A DNA stretch of 14,177 bases from Hamiltosporidium magnivora. Its lineage: Eukaryota; Microsporidia; Dubosqiidae. The notes beneath the pieces were generated by a model. It saw only the letters and a program-made list of their open reading frames with translations. It made no database searches and had not been told where the DNA came from. Location of the stretch: assembly GCA_004325065.1 (NCBI GenBank), contig PITI01000336.1, positions 1 through 14,177 on the forward strand, read 5' to 3'. Each line of letters starts with the position of its first letter. The stretch's first letter is position 1. Shown here in pieces: positions 1 through 8,777 of this stretch. The translations under genes and the position numbers were made by a program.

Positions 1-340
1 AAAAAAATTAATGAAATTTCTGGAAGTGTTATGTTTCATCACAAAATATTACTGGCAGGTTATAAATTTTAGTATTCAAACAAAATTTACAAAGCTGAAA
101 AATAAAAAGTTTAGTATACTTTCAAAGCAGGATCTTACGCTACCTCTTTTTTTTATGAACAATAGAAATTAGATTTAATGAATATAGCTAAGAAAACATA
201 TTTATAGAAGATATTCAAATTATGTTCAGATTTCGAAATATCATTTGATGTAAAACCCGTATTATTAAGTTTATGTTTACAAATCGATGTTCTTGAGCAA
301 AAAATTTTAAATTTTTAAAGATACAATATAAATTATTTGT
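1..340. other. AT-rich gene-free stretch
   Basis: This stretch is almost entirely A+T-rich, with stops in all frames. I see no coding region, RNA gene or clear repeat. It borders the tail of the SINE-like island. If that island is a 5' LINE fragment on the minus strand, this is where the LINE body should follow. It does not: no endonuclease or reverse transcriptase similarity is visible here. Confidence 0.6.
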
Positions 341-593
341 GATGTTTTTCATTCTTTCATTTTTGGCACTACAGCCCTGTGCGAGCCTTGGTCACCCTTA
401 GTAAACCGCCATCCGGTCTTTTTCTAGGGGTTTGTTTACTTATCGAGTTTGGTAACAAGATGGTTTAAAAAGTGCGTTGTTAGCCCTACGCCTAACCCAA
501 ACACGGTGGATCTGTTCCTTTTAGTTGCCTCTTATGACAAGCAGAGAATACCGCAAGCCAATTCTGCTCTCGACATGATGGGGAATCGTGGTA
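341..593 (-). mobile_element. SINE-like element or isolated LINE 5' leader fragment
   Basis: A sharply bounded island of much higher G+C than both flanks. Read on the minus strand it starts near 593 with ACCACGATTCCCCATC and contains GTCATAAGAGGCAACTAA (within 514-539). It ends with CTGTAGTGCC near 362 and a simple A-rich tail (AAAAATGAAAGAATGAAAAA type) to 341. The GTCRTAAGAGGCRACTAA-like core is, from memory, common in dispersed retroelement sequences of arthropods. Two blocks, GCTAACAAC (476-484) and TTGTTAC (plus-strand GTAACAA from 452), recur in the 5' leader of the LINE at 4379-4387 and 4354-4360 in the same order and with nearly the same spacing. There is no open reading frame. The A-rich tail directly after a short body suggests a non-autonomous element, but a LINE 5' leader left by a deletion is also possible. 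The class is inferred; the composition break and shared blocks are seen directly. Confidence 0.55.
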
Positions 594-1436
594 TTTTTTG
601 AAATATAAATTGCAAGAGGTTACAATGTTACCAGAAAGAAAACATTATACACGTTTCAATCTTAATGTCTAATATAAAGAAGCTTTGATTGTTTAATGTA
701 TCGTATTATATCCTTTCTTCCTGTCAAAAAAATAAAAATTTCTATAAACAAGCCTTTGGCTAAACCTTACATATGTCTTTTTGTATTTAAAAGCAAAAGT
801 TTTTATCTTCGAGTTTCTCTCGGACCCTAATATTCTATATGCTAGTTTTTAGAAGATTTTCTTACTAAAAATTTATATAATTTTTATTTTATTCAGCCAT
901 CCTCGGTTTTCGTATTAACCCTTGTTGGATTACATAAATTAGGCTACACAGATACTACTAGGATGAATAAAGAATTTTAAATTCCTTTTAACCATTCATT
1001 GGGAACAAGCATAAGTAACATTGATCTTATTTTTTATACTTTAAATTAAAATATAGATATCTATCATATTAATGGAAAGGTGGATCAACTTATAAAGGTT
1101 AAAGCAAATAAATAAAAGAAAATAGGTTTTCTTGAACAATAAACATTTCTTTCTAAATTTTTCTTGATTTGGTTCCTCTATGTCATTTTTTAATAATAAT
1201 TTTTTTAATATTTTTTCTTCTTTTCATTTTTCTTGTTAAATTTTCTTTGTATTTCTCGAATTATGCTTAAAGGTTATTTTTGCTGTTTTAAAAATCGTCA
1301 CTTTAAAATACTGTCAAATCATTAAAATTCCTGGTTATTATAAAGTTTTTAATCTCTCACCAAATCAGTTACGCTTCCGTCCAAATAGCAAAAATATAAT
1401 TTTTTTTAAGATAAGTATTCTACTCTATAAAAATAA
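594..1436. other. AT-rich gene-free stretch between two retroelement relics
   Basis: I find no supported gene, RNA or long repeat here. The only local structure is a tiny hairpin (AGCC-TTT-GGCT near 755) of the sort expected by chance. The right end directly abuts the 3' tail of the minus-strand LINE. Confidence 0.5.
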
Positions 1437-1469
1437 TCATCATCGGTGCTAAGTTCTTGTAGGCCCTTC

Positions 1470-2960
1470 ACCGCCGCAACAACGTCAGGTTGGCATTCAT
1501 TCCGATGATAAGCCTTCGCTCTTTAGTTACGAACGCCAAGCTTCTAAGGATCGGCTGCGATATCATCCAAATACCTCTTCTGAAAGCTTCCAGAAAATCT
1601 ATGTCTCTGGCATTGAGATCATAATTTTTTTGAGAATCCTATAGTTATACATCCTTTGCTAATCTCCAAGTCGACTTCACGGCTCTGCTTTAAGTACATT
1701 TATTATTGATGGGCTTCTGTTAAGGATTTCCATTTTCGCGTTAGTTCTAATCCTTCGCGCGGCGCCATCAGAATCTGCGCGGTAGATTTTTCGAACTATT
1801 CTTCAACTTTAGAGAGTTTTTTGGTTTTTTACTATGAGGGTACATGTTTCTGAACTGTAGGTTAACATCGACTGGATAATCGCTTAGTAAACATTAATTT
1901 TGACTTGACTTGAAATAAGCAAGACATCATAAAATTTTAATATCATAAAATTACCACTTTCGATTGGCTATTCTTACTTGAATCACCCCTGTTGCTGCAA
2001 GCATTTTCCGTTATTTTGTCACCCGGGTATGTGAACTGCCTAATCTTTTCAAATTCTCGAAAATCAAAAAATGTCCCCTTCTCATAGGGTTTTTACTATT
2101 TATCATGTACTCATTTTCATTTCACACATTTTCAGATCTATTACGCAGCCTCTTTTCTACTCGTGCCTATATTTGTTTAGTATGTCCTGCCTCGTGGCTA
2201 CCACGGCCCTATCCTTTGCAAAGACCAGCTTCTGTGATGTTGATTAAATCAAAGTTGACAAAATAAATGAGATACTACCTTAACATTGCGTCCAAGGTCA
2301 TTTTAAGAGAATTACTGAGAGCAGATCGCTTCGTCTCAGGCGTCTTTTCTCTGCAAAAAAATCATAAGTTAATTTTTGATTTAAACTCCACTATTTGTCG
2401 CTCTCGGTGTCATTTTCGTAAGTTATATGAGTTAAGTGGAAAATTGAAACTCATTATGCTTCAATCTGAACAAGAATTTTCTAAGTATCTGAGCTTAAAC
2501 CGATGTGAAGTATATGAATGACTGAATCAACGTTAAATACAAACTCCTAGCGATTGACTATTATACTCAGCGTAAAAATCTAGTCTATCGTGATCTATTT
2601 TATCTGAAACTGCAGTAGTATTCTCCCAATCTTACTTCTCTCTTGATTTCAATCTGATTGAAATAATTCTCGAAAAGGTTTTGAAACTGTTTTTAACAAC
2701 GTAATTCCTCTATAGCTACTTCAGCTTAATCTACCTCTTTTCTTTTACAAAACACGATCACGCCAGTGTTCGGCTTTTCGGGCATGATCTCTCGTTTTCA
2801 GATTTTGGTCACTAGTTTATGGATAGCTTCGGTCAATCCGTTTTTTTCATATTTAGAGAGATCCGCTGGTAATAGGTCTTTACCAGCACACTTGTGAGTT
2901 TTTTAAATTTATAATAACATTCTCTACTTCTGCAAAGTCGGTTCCGCTACCGCTACATTT
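1470..2960 (-). pseudogene. LINE reverse transcriptase and C-terminal domain remnant
   Basis: Segments read in order on the minus strand. KLVTKI-stop-KREIMPEKPNTGVI (about 2818-2757) matches the pre-RT segment 'KIWxxExxPxxWxxGxI', with the Trp codon changed to TGA. RRLRRSDLLSVILLK (2345-2301) followed in another frame by MTLDAMLR (2301-2278) matches RT motif B (GLRQGDxLSxxLFN). LVFAKDRAVVATRQDILNKY (about 2228-2169) covers the catalytic FADD box, which reads FAKD (2222-2211), so one catalytic Asp is lost. RQFTYPGDKITEN (about 2045-2005) matches FxYLGSxI. IQSMLTYSSETCTLIV (about 1885-1838) and a 40-codon open run, IVRKIYRADSDGAARRIRTN onward (1799 to about 1680), match the conserved LINE C-terminus. 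RT motif A is too eroded to place with confidence. The protein would copy element RNA at the nicked target; this copy cannot. Confidence 0.88.
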
Positions 2961-3549
2961 TATTTTCTCAGAATTAAACTCTCATACAACGCATTCGCAA
3001 TCAAAAGTTAGAGGAAGTATTTTGCCTATCTATTTAAGACTTTTACTTAGTCTCTAAGCAATCCCCTGTTTTAGCTTTGCAATCAGTCGTGTCCAACACA
3101 AAAGCTCGTTTTAAACTTTCCAGCTCTTGGTATATTTTACTCATCTCCCATTGATTGCACAGTTTTACCTGTCTAAAAGTTTTACTTATTCAAAATGCCC
3201 TTTTTGCCTACAAATGCAGTTAGATTCCTTCTCTCTATGTAAAAAATTTCTCGTGTGCTGCAAGTGTCTCGTTAGAGCATATTTCCAAGAGCAATCTGTC
3301 TTTTTACATTGCTCGTCAAACATGGTTCCTGTTTAATTCTAGGGCGCATGAACCTCTCTTTCATGAGCCGCGTTTTAAAATCCTCTAAAGACCTCTATTG
3401 CTCTTTAATGTCACCTCTGCCTCTATCTGCCACATCACATCGACTATCCTCTAGTTTTTGCTGGTGTGCCCCTGATCTCTTGATTATTGGTAAACTAGGC
3501 CACTGCTAGTTTCATATAAAACTTAGTTTCTCTTTCTTGTTTTGTGCAG

Positions 3550-4310
3550 AAAGTCATTAACGGTAGTCTACCTTCACCAAGTAATTGTTCTAATCTACAT
3601 CGGCTCTTTTTATGTTCGATCGCCAATAATATCACTACCGTGCCTCCGGTTAATTGACATGATCAATCTGATTGTTGGTGATGCCAGTATGTTATTCACA
3701 CGTAGTCTTATGAATTTCTTGTGTTCAAAGTATCTACTTGCGATAGTAAAAAAATATTTCACTTGCCAAATCTACTTGCCTTATACCATGATTATTACTT
3801 TGTTTTTAAGCGCTCTTCCCCCTGTTACGGGTCTTTATTCCTATCCGTTCCCTACCTTTACTTTCAAATCCCTAAAATAAACTTTACATCGTGTCTAAGC
3901 GCATTTTTTATGGCTTTTATAACTTCTCATGGAAAATTCTTTGTTCTTTTCTCTTGATTCTTTAATTTAATCATGCGCCGAAATTACAGTCATGTTAAAA
4001 TGTCTCATTTTGAGTCTTATTGCACAAAGTCTCCCATTTACAGGTTCAAAGTGTATTAGGTATGCCTTAAATTTCTTCTGTATCACAAATCCCATTCTAA
4101 ACGATCTTCCCACTTCCAACACAAATCATAGTGTACTGGTTGCCGTCTAATGTTATGGTATCCTTCTATCTGACTTCCTGGATGGCTGCCACAATAATGT
4201 TGTATCTTCTCAGCTCGATTTTTAGGTTTTTGAACGCTTTTCCCTCAGCAATTTGAATATTTTCCAAGTTTCACTTTTTGTCGCGATTGTTTCTTTAGTT
4301 TAGTCGTCAT
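3550..4310 (-). pseudogene. LINE endonuclease (APE/exonuclease-endonuclease-phosphatase fold) remnant
   Basis: An ATG at 4310 opens a LINE-like frame (MTTKLKKQSRQKVKLG) that needs one shift at an A run near 4260. It then reads ELRRYNIIVAAIQEVR, the strand carrying the catalytic Glu (QEVRW in the family). The expected Trp codon is TAG (4166-4168). Further on, RHFNMTVISAHD (about 4005-3970) matches the ICAH segment, and DVKFILG/DLKVKVGN with a frame change (about 3892-3845) matches GDFNAKVG. NQIDHVN (3673-3653) matches the NQIDHV motif, and NNYLVKVDYR (about 3583-3554) matches the SDHYLV motif with the Ser-Asp-His triad altered. In a live element this domain nicks target DNA to prime reverse transcription. 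Here the stops, shifts and lost catalytic residues show it is inactive. Confidence 0.88.
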
Positions 4311-4603
4311 TATTTGTTCCGTTCGGATTAGTTTATTTGTTGTTGTTTATTTCGTAACAAACACTTTTCTGTGATAGAGTTGTTAGCTCTGTACATAACC
4401 TTCTAAAGGGCTGCCTTTCACAGATCTCCGGTTAGCTGCCAATTATTGTCGAAGTAGGTCTTTTAGCCTTCATGAATCCTTTCACTTCCCACAAGACAAG
4501 TGTGGTTTTATTACCCCCAAAAATCCAAACGATGATCTTCACAACAATTATTCCTGCTCATTGCCAAGAAGATAGTTTTTTATGTGGTATTCTCCTTCCA
4601 CCG
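4311..4603 (-). other. 5' untranslated leader of LINE copy A
   Basis: This non-coding leader precedes the endonuclease frame. Its outer part (about 4602-4499) aligns with the right-hand element at 13800-13903. Within that, 4542-4499 matches 13860-13903 at 38 of 44 bases by my hand alignment. Its inner part carries GCTAACAAC (4379-4387) and TTGTTAC (4354-4360), also found in the 341-593 island. Conservation between copies shows it is a genuine part of the element and not flanking DNA. In LINEs such leaders usually hold an internal promoter; no promoter motif is identifiable here. Confidence 0.75.
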
Positions 4604-6066
4604 ACTATATGAAAAGGGTTATTGCATTCTCTCAAAAAATATAAATTCATGTTTTCAACCTTTAATTGGGGAGAGAAAAAAAACAAACAACTGAGTTCTA
4701 AGAATTCTATATATAACATTTTTATTAAACCCAATCTTTAGTTACACGGTCCAGAAAGCCTTCTATTCTATAAGATAGAGCCTGTATCTATCATACATGT
4801 CTCGAGAGAGGTAACGGAACAAACTCTATAACTCGGAATTTGAAAGATCATTTGGATTCCTAACCTAAGCAAAAGTTAAAATTTGTAGATAGAACCAACA
4901 TTGAAAGGCTAACAATAGTTTTCTAAAGTCTTTATGGGATATTTAAGCTTTGCGAGTGTTACGAGGGATACGGAATGCAACAAAAAATGCTCAATTATTT
5001 ATCAGATAATTAATTTAAAAACCAAAATTTAAAATTAGAATCACTGAAATATTTTTACGATAATTTTAATAAACTTTTTTACGTACAAAGTATTATTTAG
5101 ACAAATTGAAATAAAATTTTTCAATGTAGAACATGGAAAATTCATCTCTTATTTTATATGTACTAAATGCATTTATAAAGTAAAAATTTTTTAGTAAATA
5201 TAGCCAAGTAAGGTTTAAAAAACCTTGTTTTCGCATTCTTACACATACTTAATCTTAAAAAAAAGTATACTAAAATCCTTGTAAAAACTTAAACTCATAT
5301 ATATAAAAAATAATTTTGATATATATAAAATTTTAAGGTAAAAAGTTTAAAAAATCAAACTTCGTTTTCAAAAGTCAAAATTAATAAGAATCTAGGACAA
5401 AAACGAAAATATAAACATCTATAATTGATGTATGATTAAGAAATCGCTTGAGTTCTTAAATATGAAATAATATTATTTGTTTTATATAAATAACTCACTT
5501 TTTATTTTATATTCTCAATTGTATATTTTTACTTAAGGTAACATTTATCATATATTGCAAACTATTTTTATAATTCTTAATTTGGAATAATACAATAATA
5601 TAATTCAGTTACAAATATAGAAAACAATAAAAGAAATGTTAAGTCCAAATTTGTAACCGAATTTCTTAAAATTAGACTTTTAGTTATAAGTTATTATATT
5701 TTAATCAACTGCAGTAAATTCGAAACTAATATGATTTTATTTCTTTAGTTTTATAGATAGTAATCTATTGAAGGAAACCCATAAGTAAATCTTTTATACT
5801 TTGAGAATATAATTCTTTTGAAATTTCCTGTAAAGGCTCAGACTATTTAATCTGATGAAATGATAACAGATATAAATTTTCAAAATAGAACTAGTTATGA
5901 AAAATCCATATAGTTATAAAAAAAGTAATAGAAAATTTTGCGAAATTTATATAATTATTTTTCTACTTATCTTATCTTGTTTTTGTTCTATCACTTAAAA
6001 ATTTGCAACACGTGTTTTAATTAATTCTTTAATATATAAATTCTAATTAATATATTTTCAATAAAA
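4604..6066. other. AT-rich gene-free stretch upstream of the intact gene
   Basis: I see no protein or RNA gene. Local features are a small inverted repeat GATAGA...TCTATC (4774-4792) and two near-identical ATATATATAAAA tracts about 22 bp apart (about 5297 and 5319). The last 60 bases before the gene hold the 10-bp palindrome AACACGTGTT (6007-6016) next to TTAATTAA (6017-6024). That palindrome contains the CACGTG core used by basic helix-loop-helix factors, but a regulatory role is speculative. Confidence 0.5.
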
Positions 6067-6070
6067 CCCC
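6067..6070 (+). promoter_or_regulatory. CCCC motif immediately upstream of the start codon
   Basis: A CCCC run in otherwise nearly pure A/T sequence lies 9 nt before the ATG at 6080. Short C- or G-rich motifs at this position are known in front of many microsporidian genes and are thought to mark transcription or start-site context. Its presence supports both the chosen start codon and the guess that the gene is microsporidian. A single occurrence could be chance. Confidence 0.5.
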
Positions 6071-6079
6071 ATAAAGAAA

Positions 6080-7333
6080 ATGATAAACTTAATTGATATT
6101 ATTTTTATCTCGATGGTTCTTTGTTCCGATGAATCCCAAAATTTATTTTTTGATCCAAAAGAGAATTTATTAGAATCAGATAATACATTTCCAGGCATAT
6201 TTTTATCAATTCAAAATCTTTGCAGTCAAGTTATTGAAAAAAAAGAAAAAAAATATGATATATTGCTTAAGAAAGGATTCTTAGTATTTTTAAGTAATAT
6301 CAATGTTTTTATAGAAAAACAAAGTGAATTTCAATTTATTTTCGATTCACATTATAAAAGCGATTCATGTTTTCTTTTATTAGCTCAAATAGATGATATT
6401 CCAGCAAAGAAAGACCTTTCTGAATTTTTTATAAAACATTCATATGATTGTAATCATAAAATTTTCAATCGCCAAAGGAAAAAAAATGGAAAAATGAAGA
6501 AGTTTGAGGTTATTGAATATGAAGAAATCAAAAAGAATTCATGTTATTTGTTCAAAATTGAACTACCAATGTCTCCAGAAAATTTATTTACCTTCATCAA
6601 GAAAGTTCAAGGTAACAGTAATTTTTTTAAGAAAGAAAAAGAAAATTATTTATGTGTTATGTTTAAAGATTTTCTCAGTGGAGTTGAAAGATCTATAATT
6701 GAAATAGGCCTTAAAAATCTTAAAACAAGAAAACTTGACAAAAATACCGTGATTTATATTTCGATTAATAAACAAGATTTTGTTAGTAAAGATATATATC
6801 CAGTGTTCAACAGAAAACACAGAGATAAGCAAAAAATATACGGATATTTCTTTTCTCTAGCGATGATTTCGTCAGTAGAAAGAGAAAATTTGAAAAATAT
6901 TCCAACAAGTGCATTAATTATGTTTAAAAAGATAAATCTGGTCAAGGAATATCATAAAAAAGACTATAAAGCGGAGTTGAGTTTTTATAAATATCCAGAT
7001 TTTACTCTTGAAGATTTTAATTGTAAAAAATTGGTTTATTCAGTTATTAAAAGAATAATTTTTGGCTTTTGTATTGAGATTAACATTGAGTATAAACCCA
7101 TGTTTCTTTCTATTATTAGTAAGAAAAAATACCGAAAAATCATTAATTTAAAACTGATTTGGGATGATTTTGAAGAAAATTTTATTGAGTTGACTCTGTC
7201 CTTCGATAGTAATGATACTATGAATAAATTTGTCTACAGAAGGGGTTGTTATGCTGATACACACGAAAAGAAAGAATATCAGTCTTTAGAAGAAATCAGA
7301 TCAGTTTTTGATGCTTTTCTCGAAGAAATTTAA
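6080..7333 (+). CDS. Hypothetical protein, possibly secreted, 417 aa
   Basis: This is the only long open frame in the window, far longer than expected in such AT-rich DNA and uninterrupted by introns. I do not recognise its family. The start at 6080 is the first in-frame ATG after a stop at 6062-6064 and follows a CCCC motif. Residues 4-15 (LIDIIFISMVLC) form a hydrophobic stretch followed by a polar, acidic stretch (SDESQ), a weak signal-peptide-like arrangement without an N-terminal positive charge. The rest looks soluble: rich in Lys, Glu, Phe, Ile and Asn, with a basic patch at residues 131-141 (RQRKKNGKMKK) and nine cysteines (15, 48, 97, 124, 155, 192, 315, 331, 390). I see no internal repeat, zinc-finger spacing or nucleotide-binding motif. 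Codons are strongly A/T-ending, matching the surroundings and unlike the LINE, so the gene appears native. It stands alone with no operon partner. It could be a lineage-specific microsporidian protein; an AT-rich insect-virus-like gene cannot be excluded. Confidence 0.9.
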   Translation: MINLIDIIFISMVLCSDESQNLFFDPKENLLESDNTFPGIFLSIQNLCSQVIEKKEKKYDILLKKGFLVFLSNINVFIEKQSEFQFIFDSHYKSDSCFLLLAQIDDIPAKKDLSEFFIKHSYDCNHKIFNRQRKKNGKMKKFEVIEYEEIKKNSCYLFKIELPMSPENLFTFIKKVQGNSNFFKKEKENYLCVMFKDFLSGVERSIIEIGLKNLKTRKLDKNTVIYISINKQDFVSKDIYPVFNRKHRDKQKIYGYFFSLAMISSVERENLKNIPTSALIMFKKINLVKEYHKKDYKAELSFYKYPDFTLEDFNCKKLVYSVIKRIIFGFCIEINIEYKPMFLSIISKKKYRKIINLKLIWDDFEENFIELTLSFDSNDTMNKFVYRRGCYADTHEKKEYQSLEEIRSVFDAFLEEI

Positions 7334-7338
7334 ACGGA

Positions 7339-7344
7339 AATAAA
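7339..7344 (+). terminator. Polyadenylation-like signal AATAAA
   Basis: AATAAA begins 6 nt after the TAA stop of the 417-aa gene. Such a tight position implies a very short 3' untranslated region, as is usual in microsporidia. In DNA this AT-rich the hexamer is common, so only its location gives it weight. Confidence 0.4.
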
Positions 7345-8759
7345 ATCTTAAGTTTTAAGTTAATTTTAAAAATTTTATTTATTTATTGGAATTTCTACAA
7401 AGCCACTTTGTTTTAATTATTTTTTTTTAACTTCTTAAAACATCTAACATTTCATTTAATTCAATATTTTGGTTTATCGATAGTTTATTTTCTATAAACC
7501 AATGAACGTGGAACTATAACCGAGAAAAGGTACTTTAAATCTATCAAAATCTAATTTACGTTAATATTAATGATATAAAGAAAATTAGAAAAGATATTTT
7601 TAATTTTTAAAACAGAGTTTGTTTTATGACACAAAATACTGTATTCTTACAGATTAGAAAAATCCTTATTCATAATAACTAAATTTGTATCAAAAAGGTT
7701 TAATTTGCAAAAAATTGAAAACATTAAGCATTGGCTGTAAAATGCTATTAGAGTCTATATAAAAACATGTAACATAATAAGAGATGAATATATTAATTTT
7801 TTTCATAAAAAATTTGATCACAATAATTCTATAAGTCTAATAAATCAAATAATTGAATTAAAGTTAAAAATAGTAACATTGGATCAACGTATAATCACAC
7901 ACATAAACCTTATTGTATCTGCCACTTAAACTCCCATAAAATGATATAGATTGGTAGTTATTTAACTCTTAAAAATATGAAAGATTAAGTTTTTAATTCA
8001 ATCAAGTAATAAAACTCCAAAAATGATCTTTATTTATTTTTCTTCTATTCAAAATGCTTACAGAATGATTTTTAAATTCCTTAGGAACGATTGATCTTTT
8101 ATGAAAATATAGTTTCGCATTATTTTTTGTTTTATACAGAGTTCTTTGTAAATATCCAAAACATAGTAAAAAGCGAATATCATCAATTCAGGATTGCATG
8201 TTATTTTGAAATGACATATTCTATCAAAACAGCTATGTTTTTTATTTACTCAAGATAAAATATTTTACATAGAAAGAAGATCGATTATAAACATATTGAG
8301 AATAACCTTTTATAATCTTAATCTATAGAGCAAATTTTGGATTAAAATGTCTCGGTTTTTGAAAACAAGATAAAAAAAGCTTTATTTTATTATAATTCTG
8401 ATTATTACAAACATCGCAAGTATATTGATTCTTTTTAATAGTCTAATATAGTGAAAATTAAAGAATACGTTTAAATTTACCAAAAAGAAATAAACGGAAG
8501 AACTGATTTTGAAAATATATACTTTTACTGACTAATTGAAATGTATTTTTTTAAAAACATCTTTATATTCAATTTTAAGAGATTTCACAAGAGAAATTTT
8601 TATTTTCAACTAAAATTAAAAAAAAAATTACAACTTTATCAAATCAATTTTCGAAAAATCGTTTTTTTTTTGATTTTAGGCCTAAAGTTTCATTAACAAA
8701 AAATTTTTGAAAAATCACGAAGCCGAAACAAAACTTAAAATAGCAACGACATGTATTAT

Positions 8760-8777
8760 AAGCCCCTGGTCGGGCTT
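8760..8777. repeat. Short G+C-rich hairpin AAGCCC-CTGGTC-GGGCTT
   Basis: A perfect 6-bp stem with a 6-nt loop sits in nearly pure A/T sequence and is followed by TTTTA on the plus strand. It looks like a bacterial factor-independent terminator, but nothing upstream suggests a bacterial gene. It may be a leftover scrap of an older mobile element. Only the hairpin itself is certain. Confidence 0.35.

Larger units (their letters stand above)
1437..4603 (-). mobile_element. Degenerate near-full-length APE-type non-LTR retrotransposon (RTE/CFDP2-like LINE)
   Basis: The minus strand carries the recognisable order of an APE-class LINE: a 5' leader (about 4603-4311), an apurinic-endonuclease-like domain (4310 to about 3550), a linker, a reverse transcriptase (about 2960-2050), a C-terminal region (about 2045-1470) and a short 3' end with GATGATGAT at 1437-1446. 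The length of about 3.2 kb matches a complete RTE-sized element. Every frame is broken by stops and frameshifts, so it is dead. Its base composition is clearly richer in G+C than the surroundings, which argues that it arrived from, or evolved in, a less AT-biased source. The 5' boundary is set by alignment to a second copy at 13800-14177. Peptide pieces closely resemble LINE proteins often annotated in arthropods as 'craniofacial development protein 2-like'. That family assignment is from memory; the domain order is seen. Confidence 0.9.

Noticed and set aside
2267..2521. Plus-strand open frame of 84 codons
   Set aside because: It lies antisense to the reverse transcriptase remnant, where motif B is readable on the minus strand, and has no LINE or other similarity of its own.
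3127..3957. Overlapping plus-strand open frames of 66-112 codons (3127-3336, 3309-3509, 3542-3880, 3721-3957)
   Set aside because: They are antisense to the LINE endonuclease and linker on the minus strand. They are open only because this island is less AT-rich, and their Ser/Leu/Phe/Cys-rich products look like no protein family.
1425..4615. Target-site duplication around LINE copy A (TTTTCATATAG versus TTTTTATAGAG)
   Set aside because: The match is imperfect and made of A/T-rich words that recur everywhere, so it cannot be told from chance.
6504..6945. Short frames within the 417-aa gene on both strands
   Set aside because: They are shadows of the long, clearly coding frame.
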